Source of the DNA: an uncultured Eubacteriales bacterium
Lineage (GTDB): Bacteria; Bacillota; Clostridia; Peptostreptococcales; Anaerovoracaceae
Reading direction: 5' to 3'
Length of the DNA stretch: 64,000 nucleotides
Assembly: GCA_902774265.1 (NCBI GenBank)
Contig: CACYHR010000002.1
Location: 1-64,000, forward strand
The notes under the pieces are model-generated. The model ran no database searches. It was given only the letters and a program-made list of their open reading frames with translations, and had not been told where the DNA came from. Positions 37,389 through 45,975 of this stretch are shown here, piece by piece. Numbering within the stretch: position 1 is the stretch's first letter; each line of letters begins with the position of its first letter. The position numbers and the translations under genes were made by a program.

Positions 37389-37587
37389 ATCATTATCCTG
37401 ATGAGCCAATAGACTATCCGCAGAGAAGTGAGCTGCTGGATGATTCTCTGACCGGCCGGGACAATATGAGATTATTTTTTTCATAGGAGGTATCAACGCT
37501 TTGCTTATTTACTGGCTGGAAAAAGGACGCCCGGAGGACGCATCGGAACTATTGAAAGCTATGCCTGATTATGTGACGGAAAAATAA
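37372..37587 (+). pseudogene. TetR-family regulator C-terminal fragment, frameshifted
   Basis: The frame reads VENGIDHYPDEPIDYPQRSE and LLDDSLTGRDNMRLFF, then breaks in a seven-T run and resumes one frame over as FIGGINALLIYWLEKGRPED and ASELLKAMPDYVTEK. This is the typical end of a TetR ligand-binding domain. The DNA-binding half is missing. It is fused at its left to the HsdR relic. Confidence 0.65.
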
Positions 37588-37632
37588 TGCAAATACGTGA
37601 AATACATCTACAAATACTGTAAAGTATAGTAA

Positions 37633-37671
37633 AATCAAGTGAATTTGTTGGAGCTTCGTTCCTGATTGAAC
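37633..37671. repeat. Repeat family B, copy 2
   Basis: Matches the copy at 60-98 over 39 bases with about nine substitutions, again with the GGAGC/GTTCC core and the TTGAAC end. It precedes the GNAT gene by 19 bases. Confidence 0.55.
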
Positions 37672-37690
37672 GAGCAGGAGAACTGAGAAT

Positions 37691-38227
37691 ATGAACATAA
37701 GAAAATCGGAAATGGCAGATTTGCCGAAGATAATGGAGCTGTATGCTCAGGCCAGAAAATTCATGGCGGAACACGGAAATCCGCATCAATGGGGCGGTAC
37801 AAACTGGCCCCCGGAAGAACTGATTCGCGAGGATATACAATGCGGCAAAAGCTATGTATGCGTGAATGACGGCAGCATAGCAGGTGTTTTTTTCTTTGAT
37901 TATGGGAAAGATATTGAACCAACCTACAGAATAATTGAAGAAGGCGAATGGATGAACGATGAACCATATGGGGTCATACATCGTATTGCGAGCGACGGTT
38001 CTGTAAAAGGAGTGGGCACATTTTGCTTCAACTGGGCGTACAATATATGTCCGCATCTCAGAGCAGATACGCATCCGGACAATACGATCATGCAGAAACT
38101 GCTTACGAAACTGGGTTTTGAGAGACGTGGAATCATACATGTCATAGAGGACGATTATCCCAGATTTGCATATGAAATACATTCGCTGCAAGATGCATCC
38201 GCCATTCAAAGCACTCGCACAATATGA
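37691..38227 (+). CDS. GNAT-family N-acetyltransferase
   Basis: A 178-residue protein of the GNAT fold. It begins MNIRKSEMADLPKIMELYAQA; strand 4 and the acetyl-CoA-binding region correspond to VIHRIASDGSVKGVGTFCF and HPDNTIMQKLLTKLGFERRG (the classic NxxMQxxLxxLGF C-terminal motif). The Arg/Gln-x-x-Gly-x-Gly/Ala loop is poorly conserved (SDGSVKGVG), so activity is not assured. A CAGGAG site lies ten bases ahead of the ATG. Substrate unknown. Confidence 0.8.
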   Translation: MNIRKSEMADLPKIMELYAQARKFMAEHGNPHQWGGTNWPPEELIREDIQCGKSYVCVNDGSIAGVFFFDYGKDIEPTYRIIEEGEWMNDEPYGVIHRIASDGSVKGVGTFCFNWAYNICPHLRADTHPDNTIMQKLLTKLGFERRGIIHVIEDDYPRFAYEIHSLQDASAIQSTRTI

Positions 38228-38356
38228 ACCCTTGAGTGAACCCTTGAGTTTATGCCAACGAGTGCTTTTGTTGATTGTATTTATGCCTTGAAGAACTTAT
38301 GATATTATAATCATAAATAAGCAGCAAAAAACTGATTGACAGGATGTGAGCAGAAA

Positions 38357-38572
38357 ATGGATGAAAGAAGTATGACTTTTACTGTATATATGATACATGA
38401 GCTTGCTAATTCACAAGGAATTACTCCGGGTGAAGTCTATAAGATCTTAAAACAGTCAGGATGTATAGACAATTATCTGGTGCCTCATTATGATGTCCTG
38501 CATACTATGGGAACACAGTACCTGATCGATGACATAAAGGACTATGTTGCAGCGAGAGGGGGATCTTTATGA
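38357..38572 (+). CDS. DUF3791 protein (antitoxin-like)
   Basis: A 71-residue protein matching DUF3791: GEVYKILKQSGCIDNYLVPHYDVLHTMG followed by YLIDDIKDYV. Members are usually encoded directly ahead of DUF3990 genes. Its stop overlaps the DUF3990 start as ATGA, so translation is coupled, the arrangement of many antitoxin-toxin pairs. The antitoxin role is inferred. Confidence 0.8.
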   Translation: MDERSMTFTVYMIHELANSQGITPGEVYKILKQSGCIDNYLVPHYDVLHTMGTQYLIDDIKDYVAARGGSL

Positions 38573-38916
38573 TCGTTTACCATGGATCAACTATAGAGGT
38601 GAATAATCCTGATATGCAGCATTCATACCGGAATCTGGACTTTGGCAAGGGCTTTTATGTGACGACAGTAAGAGAACAGGCGGAACGATGGGCAAAGCGA
38701 AAGGCTGATTTGTCAGGCGATGGCAACGGCGTTACCATCGGAAAAGTTGCGAATGATAAAGTCTATAGAGTTGTTGATATGTACCGCAGAGGAATCTGGG
38801 ATAAGCAACGTGCGTTGTCAGAAATGAAGGTATATGAAACTTACGATCAGATAGCGTTTGTTTCTCAGGATGCAATAGACCGCTGCCTTTCGTTCAAAGA
38901 AAGCTTTGAGGTGTGA
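38569..38916 (+). CDS. DUF3990 protein (ADP-ribosyltransferase-like toxin candidate)
   Basis: A 115-residue protein with the DUF3990 start IVYHGSTIEVNNPDM and the core LDFGKGFYVTTVREQAERWA. The YHGS and GFYVTT elements recall the NAD-binding strands of ADP-ribosyltransferase folds, to which DUF3990 is thought to belong. As the middle gene of a tight three-gene unit it is the likely effector. Activity and target are not known from this sequence. Confidence 0.8.
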   Translation: MIVYHGSTIEVNNPDMQHSYRNLDFGKGFYVTTVREQAERWAKRKADLSGDGNGVTIGKVANDKVYRVVDMYRRGIWDKQRALSEMKVYETYDQIAFVSQDAIDRCLSFKESFEV

Positions 38917-38917
38917 A

Positions 38918-39151
38918 ATGACAGATGGGATAATATTGGAGAATGCATATCAGGAAGCTCTCGAGGAAAGCATTATCAGTTGCCTGGCTGAGACCAGGGG
39001 CTTGAATCTGGAAAAATCGATGGACATATATTATAGCAGTAAACTGTCCACCAAGATCCATGAGGGCCTCTATGGGATACAATATCTCGACTACAGGAAT
39101 CTTGTGCAAATACTGATAGAGACGGAACCTGAATTGTTTGTACAGCAATAA
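38918..39151 (+). CDS. Small helical protein, third gene of DUF3990 unit
   Basis: A 77-residue acidic protein (ILENAYQEALEESIISCLAE ... LEKSMDIYYSSKLSTKIHEG). It resembles the short proteins commonly found after DUF3990 and may be a distant DUF3791 relative. It starts one base after the DUF3990 stop behind GAGGTG. A second neutralising or accessory factor is a reasonable guess. Confidence 0.65.
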   Translation: MTDGIILENAYQEALEESIISCLAETRGLNLEKSMDIYYSSKLSTKIHEGLYGIQYLDYRNLVQILIETEPELFVQQ

Positions 39152-39172
39152 CTGTTAATGTGGATTTGTTTT

Positions 39173-39325
39173 ATGTCGATGAAGTTGAGTCTAGGAACAC
39201 TGCTTCGCACGGGACGGCCTGAGATCAAGAACATGTTTGAGACCCTGTTGAAGGGCGGGTCTGTGACGGTTCCGGTAGACGAACAGATTCAACCAGCCAA
39301 CTCATATATGATAGCAGAATTATGA
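39173..39325 (+). pseudogene. AAA-ATPase-like (PF09820 type) C-terminal domain fragment
   Basis: Fifty codons reading MSMKLSLGTLLRTGRPEIKN followed by MFETLLKGGSVTVPVDEQI. The block TGRPEIKxMFExLLxGxxVTxPVDEQI matches the middle of the AAA-ATPase-like/DUF1703 family common in gut anaerobes. The rest is missing. Its stop overlaps the start of the next gene (TTATGA). Confidence 0.55.
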
Positions 39326-41985
39326 TCGATGAGTATTTAAAGGCACAAAAAAGTGCGGAAAAAGAATCAAAGGCAAGGGCCAATGCGGGAGAGTATCCGT
39401 TTTTGCCGGCTGCAGACGATCTGCTGCCGGATTTTGACCTGATGACAAAAAAACCGCTCGGCATCATGGAGATTCCGACGAGCATGATAGTCGGCACCAA
39501 GACCCGCGCAAGGCAGAATTCCTTCGGCCCGAACTTCATGCCGCTTCTCGACGCGTCTACGGAGTTTGCCGCAAAGTGGTCGACTCTTTACATGATTCAG
39601 ATGGGAGAGGGCTTCAATGATCCGATAAAGGTCTACGAATATCTGCACCGCTTTTATGTGCAGGAGGGCAACAAGAGGGTGTCGGTGAGCAAATACCTCG
39701 GGACCCCGGCGATCAGCGCCGACGTCACAAGGGTCATGCCTTCTGACAGAGTGCTCAGCGACAATCCATCCTATGCGGAATTTCTGAAATTTTATGCTGT
39801 AACGGGATTGTACAATCTTGAGTTCAGCTGGGTCGGCGCTTACAGCGAGGTGGCGGAGCTTCTTGGCGAGGACCTCGAGCATCGCTGGCCTGAAGAAAAG
39901 ATAACATCTCTCAAATCGGTATACTGGAGGTTCGGTGAGGTTTACAAAGAGCTTCAGTCAAAGGAGGGCGTGCTTGCGGCAGGCGATGCCTTTGTGGTGT
40001 ATCTCAGGATATATGTTGATGACGCGCTGGGTCACTATACGTCAAAGGTGATGGAAAAGCGCATAGACAGGATACAGAAGGAGCTACTTACGGAGCTTAG
40101 CCGGGATAGGGTAGAACTTGTAGAGGAAGCTGAAGACGCGTTGAGCGCCGGCAATATTATCGAAAAGACCGGAAAGACCATCAGCAAGGTGATACCTGCT
40201 CTTTCGTACACGTCGAAGCACCCGCTGAAGGCGGCTTTCATCTACGAGAAAATGATAGACAGCTCAAGCTGGACGGCCGATCACGATAAGGGAAGGATGA
40301 GGCTCGAAAAAACCTACGGCGGAACTGTCGTTACAAGATATTTTGAAAACTGCGGAGATACGGAGTCATTCGAAAGGGCGGCGGCAGAGGCGGACAGATG
40401 GGGCGCAGATGTGATCTTCACTACATCAGTGAGCCAGATCGACGACACGCTCAGGGCGGCTATCAAATATAAAAACATCAAATTCCTGAACTGTTCGGTC
40501 AACCAGTCAAAGCAGGCGGTGCGCAACTATTATGCCAAGATATACGAGGCAAAGTTCCTTGCCGGAGTGATCGCCGGTATATATTCTTCCGCCGACGGCA
40601 CACACAGGATAGGCTACTGCTCGGATTCCCCGGTCTACGGAACCATCGCGGGCATAAACGCCTTTGCCATCGGAGCGGCGATGACAGACCCGTCGGTAAA
40701 GATATATCTCGACTGGGTCTCAAGAGCCGATAACAACTGGTGGTGGGAGACCCTCGACAGCGGCATACATGTGATGTCGGCTGTAGATTCCATGCACAAC
40801 AGCGACGGAAGCGACGCGCACGGGCTTTGCTTTGTCGAGCGCTGTGAGCCGGGAACAGGCAACGATCTGTCGGGATCGTGCCGCATCACCAACCTTGCCA
40901 CTCCTATATGGAAGTGGGGCAAGCTGTACGAAATAATAGTCAAGACCATACTCGACGGAACATACAGCTCGAGGGATATCGAGAAGAAGGACAGGGCCAC
41001 CAACTACTGGTGGGGCATGATCTCCGGTGTGGTGGATATAGAGCTTTCCGATGAGCTTCCGATGTATACCAGACAGCTTGTGAATCTGCTGAGATCGGAC
41101 ATCATAAACGGCAGCTTCAATCCGTTCGACGGTGAACTCAGGAGCCAGGAGGGTATAGTAAAAAAGGAAGACGACGCAGCCCTCACCAGTCTTGACATTA
41201 TCGAGATGGACTGGCTCAACGAGAACATAATCGGAGAGATACCGGTCATAGACAATCTGAAGGACGAAGCAAAGACCGCCGTAAAGGTGGGCGGAGTCGA
41301 TAAGAGCAGACCTACCGTGAGCGGCGTGAACAGAAAGAGACCTGAATCCAGGCTTGAAGGAAAAGGAAACAAGGTACTGCTCATAGCGGACAGAGAGGAA
41401 CGGTCGCTATGGGGAGACTGGTCGGATTATACAAGGGAAAGGCTCTCCGATGTCGGACTCATATTGTCTGCGGGAGATCTCGATCCGGATTATCTTGAAT
41501 TCCTTGTGACGATGCTGAATGTGCCGCTGGTGTATGTGAGGGGCAACCACGATGGGCGGTACGACGAAAAACCGCCTGAGGGCTGCATCAATGCTGACGG
41601 AAAGATCGTCGAAGCCGCAGGCCTCCGCATACTCGGACTCGGAGGCTCGATGAGATACAAGCGCGGGGCACCTGATATGTACACCGAAACTGAGATGAAG
41701 AGGCGCATACGATCCATACAGTGGAGGGCGCTGGCAGACAGACTTTCGGGACGTGACGGCTTTGACATACTGCTGACGCACGAGCCGTGCAGGGGCTACG
41801 GAGATATGGAAGACATAGCACATACAGGCTTTGAATGCTTCAATGATCTGCTCAAAAGGTACAGCCCGAGATTTCACTGCTTCGGGCATGTGCATGAGGA
41901 GTACGGGAGATTCCAGAGACTTCGCGAGCATCCGTCCGGCACCCTGCTTATAAATGCCTGCGGGCACTACATATTCGAATTTTGA
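39322..41985 (+). CDS. BMP-type ligand-binding protein fused to calcineurin-like phosphoesterase
   Basis: An 887-residue protein without signal peptide, hence cytosolic. Residues 1-150 contain a ParB/Srx-like motif (FYVQEGNKRVSVSKYLG). Residues 290-620 resemble the BMP/Med/PnrA periplasmic-binding fold (TYGGTVVTRYFENC, DVIFTTSVSQIDDTL, FLAGVIAGIYSSADG). Residues 680-887 are a calcineurin-like metallophosphoesterase: DPDYLEFLVTML, VRGNHDGRY, LLTHEP and CFGHVHEEYG supply the metal ligands, though the first D-x-H motif is changed to DREER. It directly precedes galK, so it may sense or process a sugar or nucleotide of galactose metabolism. No clear ribosome site is seen at the ATG. Confidence 0.75.
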   Translation: MIDEYLKAQKSAEKESKARANAGEYPFLPAADDLLPDFDLMTKKPLGIMEIPTSMIVGTKTRARQNSFGPNFMPLLDASTEFAAKWSTLYMIQMGEGFNDPIKVYEYLHRFYVQEGNKRVSVSKYLGTPAISADVTRVMPSDRVLSDNPSYAEFLKFYAVTGLYNLEFSWVGAYSEVAELLGEDLEHRWPEEKITSLKSVYWRFGEVYKELQSKEGVLAAGDAFVVYLRIYVDDALGHYTSKVMEKRIDRIQKELLTELSRDRVELVEEAEDALSAGNIIEKTGKTISKVIPALSYTSKHPLKAAFIYEKMIDSSSWTADHDKGRMRLEKTYGGTVVTRYFENCGDTESFERAAAEADRWGADVIFTTSVSQIDDTLRAAIKYKNIKFLNCSVNQSKQAVRNYYAKIYEAKFLAGVIAGIYSSADGTHRIGYCSDSPVYGTIAGINAFAIGAAMTDPSVKIYLDWVSRADNNWWWETLDSGIHVMSAVDSMHNSDGSDAHGLCFVERCEPGTGNDLSGSCRITNLATPIWKWGKLYEIIVKTILDGTYSSRDIEKKDRATNYWWGMISGVVDIELSDELPMYTRQLVNLLRSDIINGSFNPFDGELRSQEGIVKKEDDAALTSLDIIEMDWLNENIIGEIPVIDNLKDEAKTAVKVGGVDKSRPTVSGVNRKRPESRLEGKGNKVLLIADREERSLWGDWSDYTRERLSDVGLILSAGDLDPDYLEFLVTMLNVPLVYVRGNHDGRYDEKPPEGCINADGKIVEAAGLRILGLGGSMRYKRGAPDMYTETEMKRRIRSIQWRALADRLSGRDGFDILLTHEPCRGYGDMEDIAHTGFECFNDLLKRYSPRFHCFGHVHEEYGRFQRLREHPSGTLLINACGHYIFEF

Positions 41986-42004
41986 TTTTAAAGGAGAAAA
42001 GACT

Positions 42005-43300
42005 ATGCGTTCGATAACATCAATCAAAGCATCCGTTGCGGCAGGCAGCTACGATATGATGCTGAAAAACCTTTACTGCCGCCCTGCAGACCGGCTCGGA
42101 CCTTACAGGGAAAGAATAATAAGGGTACTTGACGGCTTCATGAGCGAATTTCACGCCGGCGCGGATACAGAGGTATCGGTATACAGTGCGCCCGGGCGTA
42201 CGGAGATAGGCGGAAATCATACCGATCACCAGAGAGGCAAGGTGCTGACGGGGTCGGTGGATCTTGACGCTCTGGCATGCGCGGCGCCTAACGGCAGCAC
42301 TGAAGTGCGCATTTATTCCGAGGGCTACGGGCTCACGGTCATCGATATAAGCTGCCTCGACCCTGTCAAAGAAGAGGAGAACAGCACAAGGGCCATCGTA
42401 AGGGGAACCTTGGCTGCGATAGCATCGAGAGGCTATACGATCGCCGGCTTCGACGCTTACGTGACATCTGATGTTCCGGGCGGGTCGGGCCTTTCGTCAT
42501 CGGCCTGCTTTGAGGTCCTGATAGGAGTTACCGTAAACGGACTGTTCTGTTCAAATGAGATAGCTCTCGATGAGATCGCGAAGATAGGGCAGTATGCCGA
42601 GAATGTTTACTTCGGAAAGCCTTCAGGCCTGCTCGACCAGATGGGATGCGCTCTGGGCGGAATAGTGGCGATAGACTTCCAGGATAAAGAGAAAGCAAGA
42701 TATCACGAGGTGGAATTTGACTTTGCTTCTGCGGGGTATGCGCTTTGCATAGTCGATACAGGCGCAGACCATGCTGACCTTACTGATGATTATGCGGCGG
42801 TGCCCGCAGAGATGAGATCTGTTGCCGCGGCCTTCGGTAAGGAGGTCCTCTGCGAGGTGGATGAGGATGAGTTCTACAGATCGATCGCTGATCTGAGAAA
42901 GAAGCTCGGGGACCGCGCCGTTATGCGCGCCATCCACTATTTTACAGACTGCCATCGTGTGGAGCAGCAGGTCGAAGCTTTGGAAAAACACCATTTTGAC
43001 AAATTCCTCAGGCTGGTCAGCAGCTCCGGCCACTCATCATACATGTACCTGCAGAATGTGGATACCTACAGGGATCCGGCCAATCAGCCGGTAGCTCTTG
43101 CACTTGCAATGGCAGGCTACTATCTTGCGGGCCACGGAGCCCGCAGGGTGCACGGAGGAGGCTTTGCGGGTACTATACAGGCATTTGTTCCGCTCGACCG
43201 CGTGGAGACCTTCCGAGCCGGTATGGATTCCGTGCTCGGAGAAGGCGCGTGCAGGGTCACCTACATTCGCCCGGCCGGGGGATGCACTCTTATTGACTGA
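42005..43300 (+). CDS. galK: Galactokinase
   Basis: Phosphorylates galactose at C1 (Leloir pathway). GHMP-kinase signatures: APGRTEIGGNHTDHQRGKVL, the phosphate loop VPGGSGLSSSACFEVLIG, and GGGFAGTIQAFVP. Length 431 is somewhat longer than E. coli GalK (382), with an N-terminal extension of about 50 residues. AAAGGAG precedes the ATG. It follows the BMP-phosphoesterase gene by 19 bases and precedes galT by 14, forming one operon. Confidence 0.94.
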   Translation: MRSITSIKASVAAGSYDMMLKNLYCRPADRLGPYRERIIRVLDGFMSEFHAGADTEVSVYSAPGRTEIGGNHTDHQRGKVLTGSVDLDALACAAPNGSTEVRIYSEGYGLTVIDISCLDPVKEEENSTRAIVRGTLAAIASRGYTIAGFDAYVTSDVPGGSGLSSSACFEVLIGVTVNGLFCSNEIALDEIAKIGQYAENVYFGKPSGLLDQMGCALGGIVAIDFQDKEKARYHEVEFDFASAGYALCIVDTGADHADLTDDYAAVPAEMRSVAAAFGKEVLCEVDEDEFYRSIADLRKKLGDRAVMRAIHYFTDCHRVEQQVEALEKHHFDKFLRLVSSSGHSSYMYLQNVDTYRDPANQPVALALAMAGYYLAGHGARRVHGGGFAGTIQAFVPLDRVETFRAGMDSVLGEGACRVTYIRPAGGCTLID

Positions 43301-43314
43301 CGGGGAGGATGACC

Positions 43315-44808
43315 ATGGAAAAGAACATTTCGCAGCTTATAGAATACGCGGTTAGAAAAGGCTGGATAGCAGACAGCGACCGGATCTGGGCCTCAAACCT
43401 CATACTTGAGGCGCTCAACATGGATGGCTTTGGCGGCCTTGTGCCGGTGGACGGAGAGCTGCCTCCGATACAGGAAATCCTTGACAGACTTTGCGATCAT
43501 GCATACGAGACCGGAGTGATAGATGGCCGGTCCGCTGCATATTACGATCTTTTCGATACAAAGCTCATGGGTCTTATCATGCCGAGACCGTCGGAGGTGA
43601 CAGAGAGCTTCCGTAAGGATTATGAGGCTTCTCCGAAGCAGGCTACAGACCGTTACTATGAATTTTCGGGAGACAGTAATTACATCCGCAGGGACCGCAT
43701 CGCGAAGGACCGCAAGTGGATTGTAGATACCGAATACGGAACGATAGATATAACCATAAATCTGTCAAAGCCGGAGAAGGATCCGAAGGCGATAGCTGCC
43801 GTCGGAAAAGCTAAAGCTTCAGGCTATCCGAAATGCCTGCTTTGCGCCGAGAACGAGGGCTACGCAGGTCATCTTTCCCATCCGGCAAGGCAGAACCATC
43901 GTGTGATCCCTATTAAACTCGGCGGATGTGATTTCTTTCTGCAGTACAGTCCGTATGTCTACTATAACGAGCATTGTATAGTGTTCAACAGACAGCATAT
44001 CCCTATGCACATAGACAGGCAGGCATTCACGAATCTGCTCGATTTTATCACTCTGTTCCCGCATTACTTCGTAGGCTCAAACGCCGATCTGCCTATAGTA
44101 GGCGGAAGTGTGCTGAGCCACGATCACTACCAGGGCGGCAATTATGAATTCGCCATGGCAAGGGCAGAGACAGAGGAGAGCTTCACAGTCCCGGGATATG
44201 AGGATGTAGAGACGGGGATAGTGAAATGGCCGATGTCGGTGATCAGGATCAGGGGCGGTGAAAGAGAAAGGCTGGTCGATCTTGCCGTCCATATACTTGA
44301 ATGCTGGCGCGGCTACGACGATCCTTCTGCTGACATATTCCATGAGACGGACGGAGAGCTGCACTCAACGATCACTCCTATCGCACGCAGGAGGGGCGAC
44401 GCGTATGAGCTCGATCTCGTTCTCAGAAACAACATAACTACAGAAGAGAATCCGCTCGGACTTTTCCACCCTCATGCGGAGAAGCATCACATAAAAAAAG
44501 AAAACATCGGCCTAATAGAGGTGATGGGACTTGCGGTGCTTCCGGCACGCCTTAAAGATGAGCTGGCTGCCGTAAGGGAAGCTGTTCTTACCGGGGCTGA
44601 TCTGACCGTTGACCCGATGACAGCATCGCATGCGGAATGGGCGCGTGATGTCGTTGAGAGGCATCCGGAGCTTGACGAACACAATGCTGCCGGTATTTTC
44701 GAGCATGAAGTCGGCATGGTGTTCGCAGCTGTACTTGAAGATGCAGGGGTATTCAAGCGCACAGAGAAAGGCCATGAGGCATTCATGCGCTTCATATCGG
44801 TTCTTTGA
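43315..44808 (+). CDS. galT: UTP-hexose-1-phosphate/UDP-glucose uridylyltransferase, GalT type 2
   Basis: Transfers UMP between UDP-glucose and galactose-1-phosphate. It belongs to the long Firmicute GalT2 class (497 residues) rather than the 350-residue proteobacterial form: NHRVIPIKLGGCDFFLQYSPY, NEHCIVFNRQHIPMHI, GGSVLSHDHYQGGNYEF with the active-site histidines, and TPIARRRGDAYELDL. The second ATG is chosen because GGGGAGG lies six bases ahead of it. galE is not in the window. Confidence 0.94.
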   Translation: MEKNISQLIEYAVRKGWIADSDRIWASNLILEALNMDGFGGLVPVDGELPPIQEILDRLCDHAYETGVIDGRSAAYYDLFDTKLMGLIMPRPSEVTESFRKDYEASPKQATDRYYEFSGDSNYIRRDRIAKDRKWIVDTEYGTIDITINLSKPEKDPKAIAAVGKAKASGYPKCLLCAENEGYAGHLSHPARQNHRVIPIKLGGCDFFLQYSPYVYYNEHCIVFNRQHIPMHIDRQAFTNLLDFITLFPHYFVGSNADLPIVGGSVLSHDHYQGGNYEFAMARAETEESFTVPGYEDVETGIVKWPMSVIRIRGGERERLVDLAVHILECWRGYDDPSADIFHETDGELHSTITPIARRRGDAYELDLVLRNNITTEENPLGLFHPHAEKHHIKKENIGLIEVMGLAVLPARLKDELAAVREAVLTGADLTVDPMTASHAEWARDVVERHPELDEHNAAGIFEHEVGMVFAAVLEDAGVFKRTEKGHEAFMRFISVL

Positions 44809-44848
44809 AGGCGCTCCGCAAAATAACAGACGCCGGAAGGAGTATGAA

Positions 44849-45466
44849 ATGACAGAGAAGGAACGAATGGAAAAAGGGCTTCTTTATGATCCGGGCGATG
44901 CCGAAATATTGGCGGAGCAGTCGCTGTACCAGGACAGGCTTGATGATTTCAACAGTCTGAGGTCGTCACAGACGGAGGAGCAGCAGAGGCTCATGCGTGA
45001 GATGTTCGCGGAATGCGGAGATAATGTCTACATTCAGAGGCCGCTGTACGCTAACTGGGGCGGCAGACACGTCCATCTCGGCTCCAATATATATGCTAAT
45101 TACAATCTTACCCTTGTTGATGACGGACACATATATATAGCTGACTGGGTAAAGTTCGGACCAAACGTCACCGTTGCGACTGCCGGACACCCTGTGCTGC
45201 CTGAACTCAGAAAGGACATTGTCTATCAGTTCAACAAGGATGTGCACATCGGGGAAGGAGCCTGGATCGGAGCGGGCACGGTCATAGTTCCCGGCGTCAC
45301 AATCGGAGCCGGAGCCGTGATAGGAGCGGGCAGCGTCGTCACTAAGGACATACCTGACGATGTCGTTGCTGTCGGGAATCCGTGCAGAGTGCTTCGCAAG
45401 ATCGGCGAAAGAGACAGAGAGTTTTTTTACAGAAACGAAAGAATAGACTGGGATGAACTGAAGTAA
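44849..45466 (+). CDS. Maltose/galactoside O-acetyltransferase family protein
   Basis: A 205-residue left-handed beta-helix acetyltransferase. N-terminal helical motif MTEKERMEKGLLYDPGD, then hexapeptide repeats (HVHLGSNIYANYNLTLVDDG) and TVATAGHPVLPE with the catalytic His, ending in GAWIGAGTVIVPGVTIGAGA. Relatives acetylate maltose, galactosides or nodulation factor sugars from acetyl-CoA. Its place after galT favours galactosides (LacA-like). GGAAGGA precedes the ATG; a terminator follows. Confidence 0.88.
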   Translation: MTEKERMEKGLLYDPGDAEILAEQSLYQDRLDDFNSLRSSQTEEQQRLMREMFAECGDNVYIQRPLYANWGGRHVHLGSNIYANYNLTLVDDGHIYIADWVKFGPNVTVATAGHPVLPELRKDIVYQFNKDVHIGEGAWIGAGTVIVPGVTIGAGAVIGAGSVVTKDIPDDVVAVGNPCRVLRKIGERDREFFYRNERIDWDELK

Positions 45467-45487
45467 CAGAGTTTTTCATTTCAGTAA

Positions 45488-45514
45488 AAAAGCAGCCCTT
45501 TATGAGCTGCTTTT
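45488..45514. terminator. Terminator of the galactose operon
   Basis: AAAAGCAGC pairs perfectly with GCTGCTTTT over a nine-base loop; symmetrical, so it could work in both directions. Confidence 0.75.
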
Positions 45515-45558
45515 AGATTTTACGGGTTCCCCTGCCAATGGAAACTTTACACTAACTG

Positions 45559-45581
45559 TTGGAGCTTTGCTCCTGGTTGAA
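45559..45581. repeat. Repeat family B, copy 3 (short)
   Basis: TTGGAGCTTTGCTCCTGGTT plus GAA: identical to the right half of the copy at 60-98. The following ATG opens the truncated membrane frame at 45581, so the element marks a breakpoint. Confidence 0.6.
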
Positions 45582-45796
45582 TGCTCGGGTACATACCGCT
45601 CGGTCTGATACTTGGATGGATAAGACCGGAACATTTTCTCGCAGACTACGGCGCAGTCTTTATAGGACAGACTATAGGATTCATGATAATATTCTTCATA
45701 ATGCGCGCCCGCTGCAGAGCCGAAGTGAAAGAACTCAACCGATTGATTGAGAAAAAAGACAAAGAGAACAATTCCGATAAAACAGACGGAAGATAA
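45581..45796 (+). pseudogene. Truncated membrane protein fragment
   Basis: A 71-codon frame with two hydrophobic stretches (GYIPLGLILGWI and AVFIGQTIGFMIIFFIM) and a charged C-terminus. It has no ribosome site and begins exactly at the end of repeat B, with a stop codon directly before. It appears to be the 3' end of a lost membrane-protein gene. Family not recognised. Confidence 0.45.
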
Positions 45797-45817
45797 TCGG
45801 TCAGAGATGCGCAAGAG

Positions 45818-45846
45818 CCCGAAGCATAAATGACTTCGGGTTTTTT
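45818..45846 (+). terminator. Intrinsic terminator
   Basis: CCCGAAG with CTTCGGG and six T; near-identical to the tRNA-Glu terminator at 30240-30268. Confidence 0.88.
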
Positions 45847-45975
45847 ATCTGTAAAAATTCACTGACACTATTCCCGCGTGAATGTGGTAAGATATATGTA
45901 ACAATATACAGTTGGTGATGGGACAGAAGGGGGCTGTCTTTTTTGCTGCGGTATTATTTTTAGGAGGCCTTTTTT

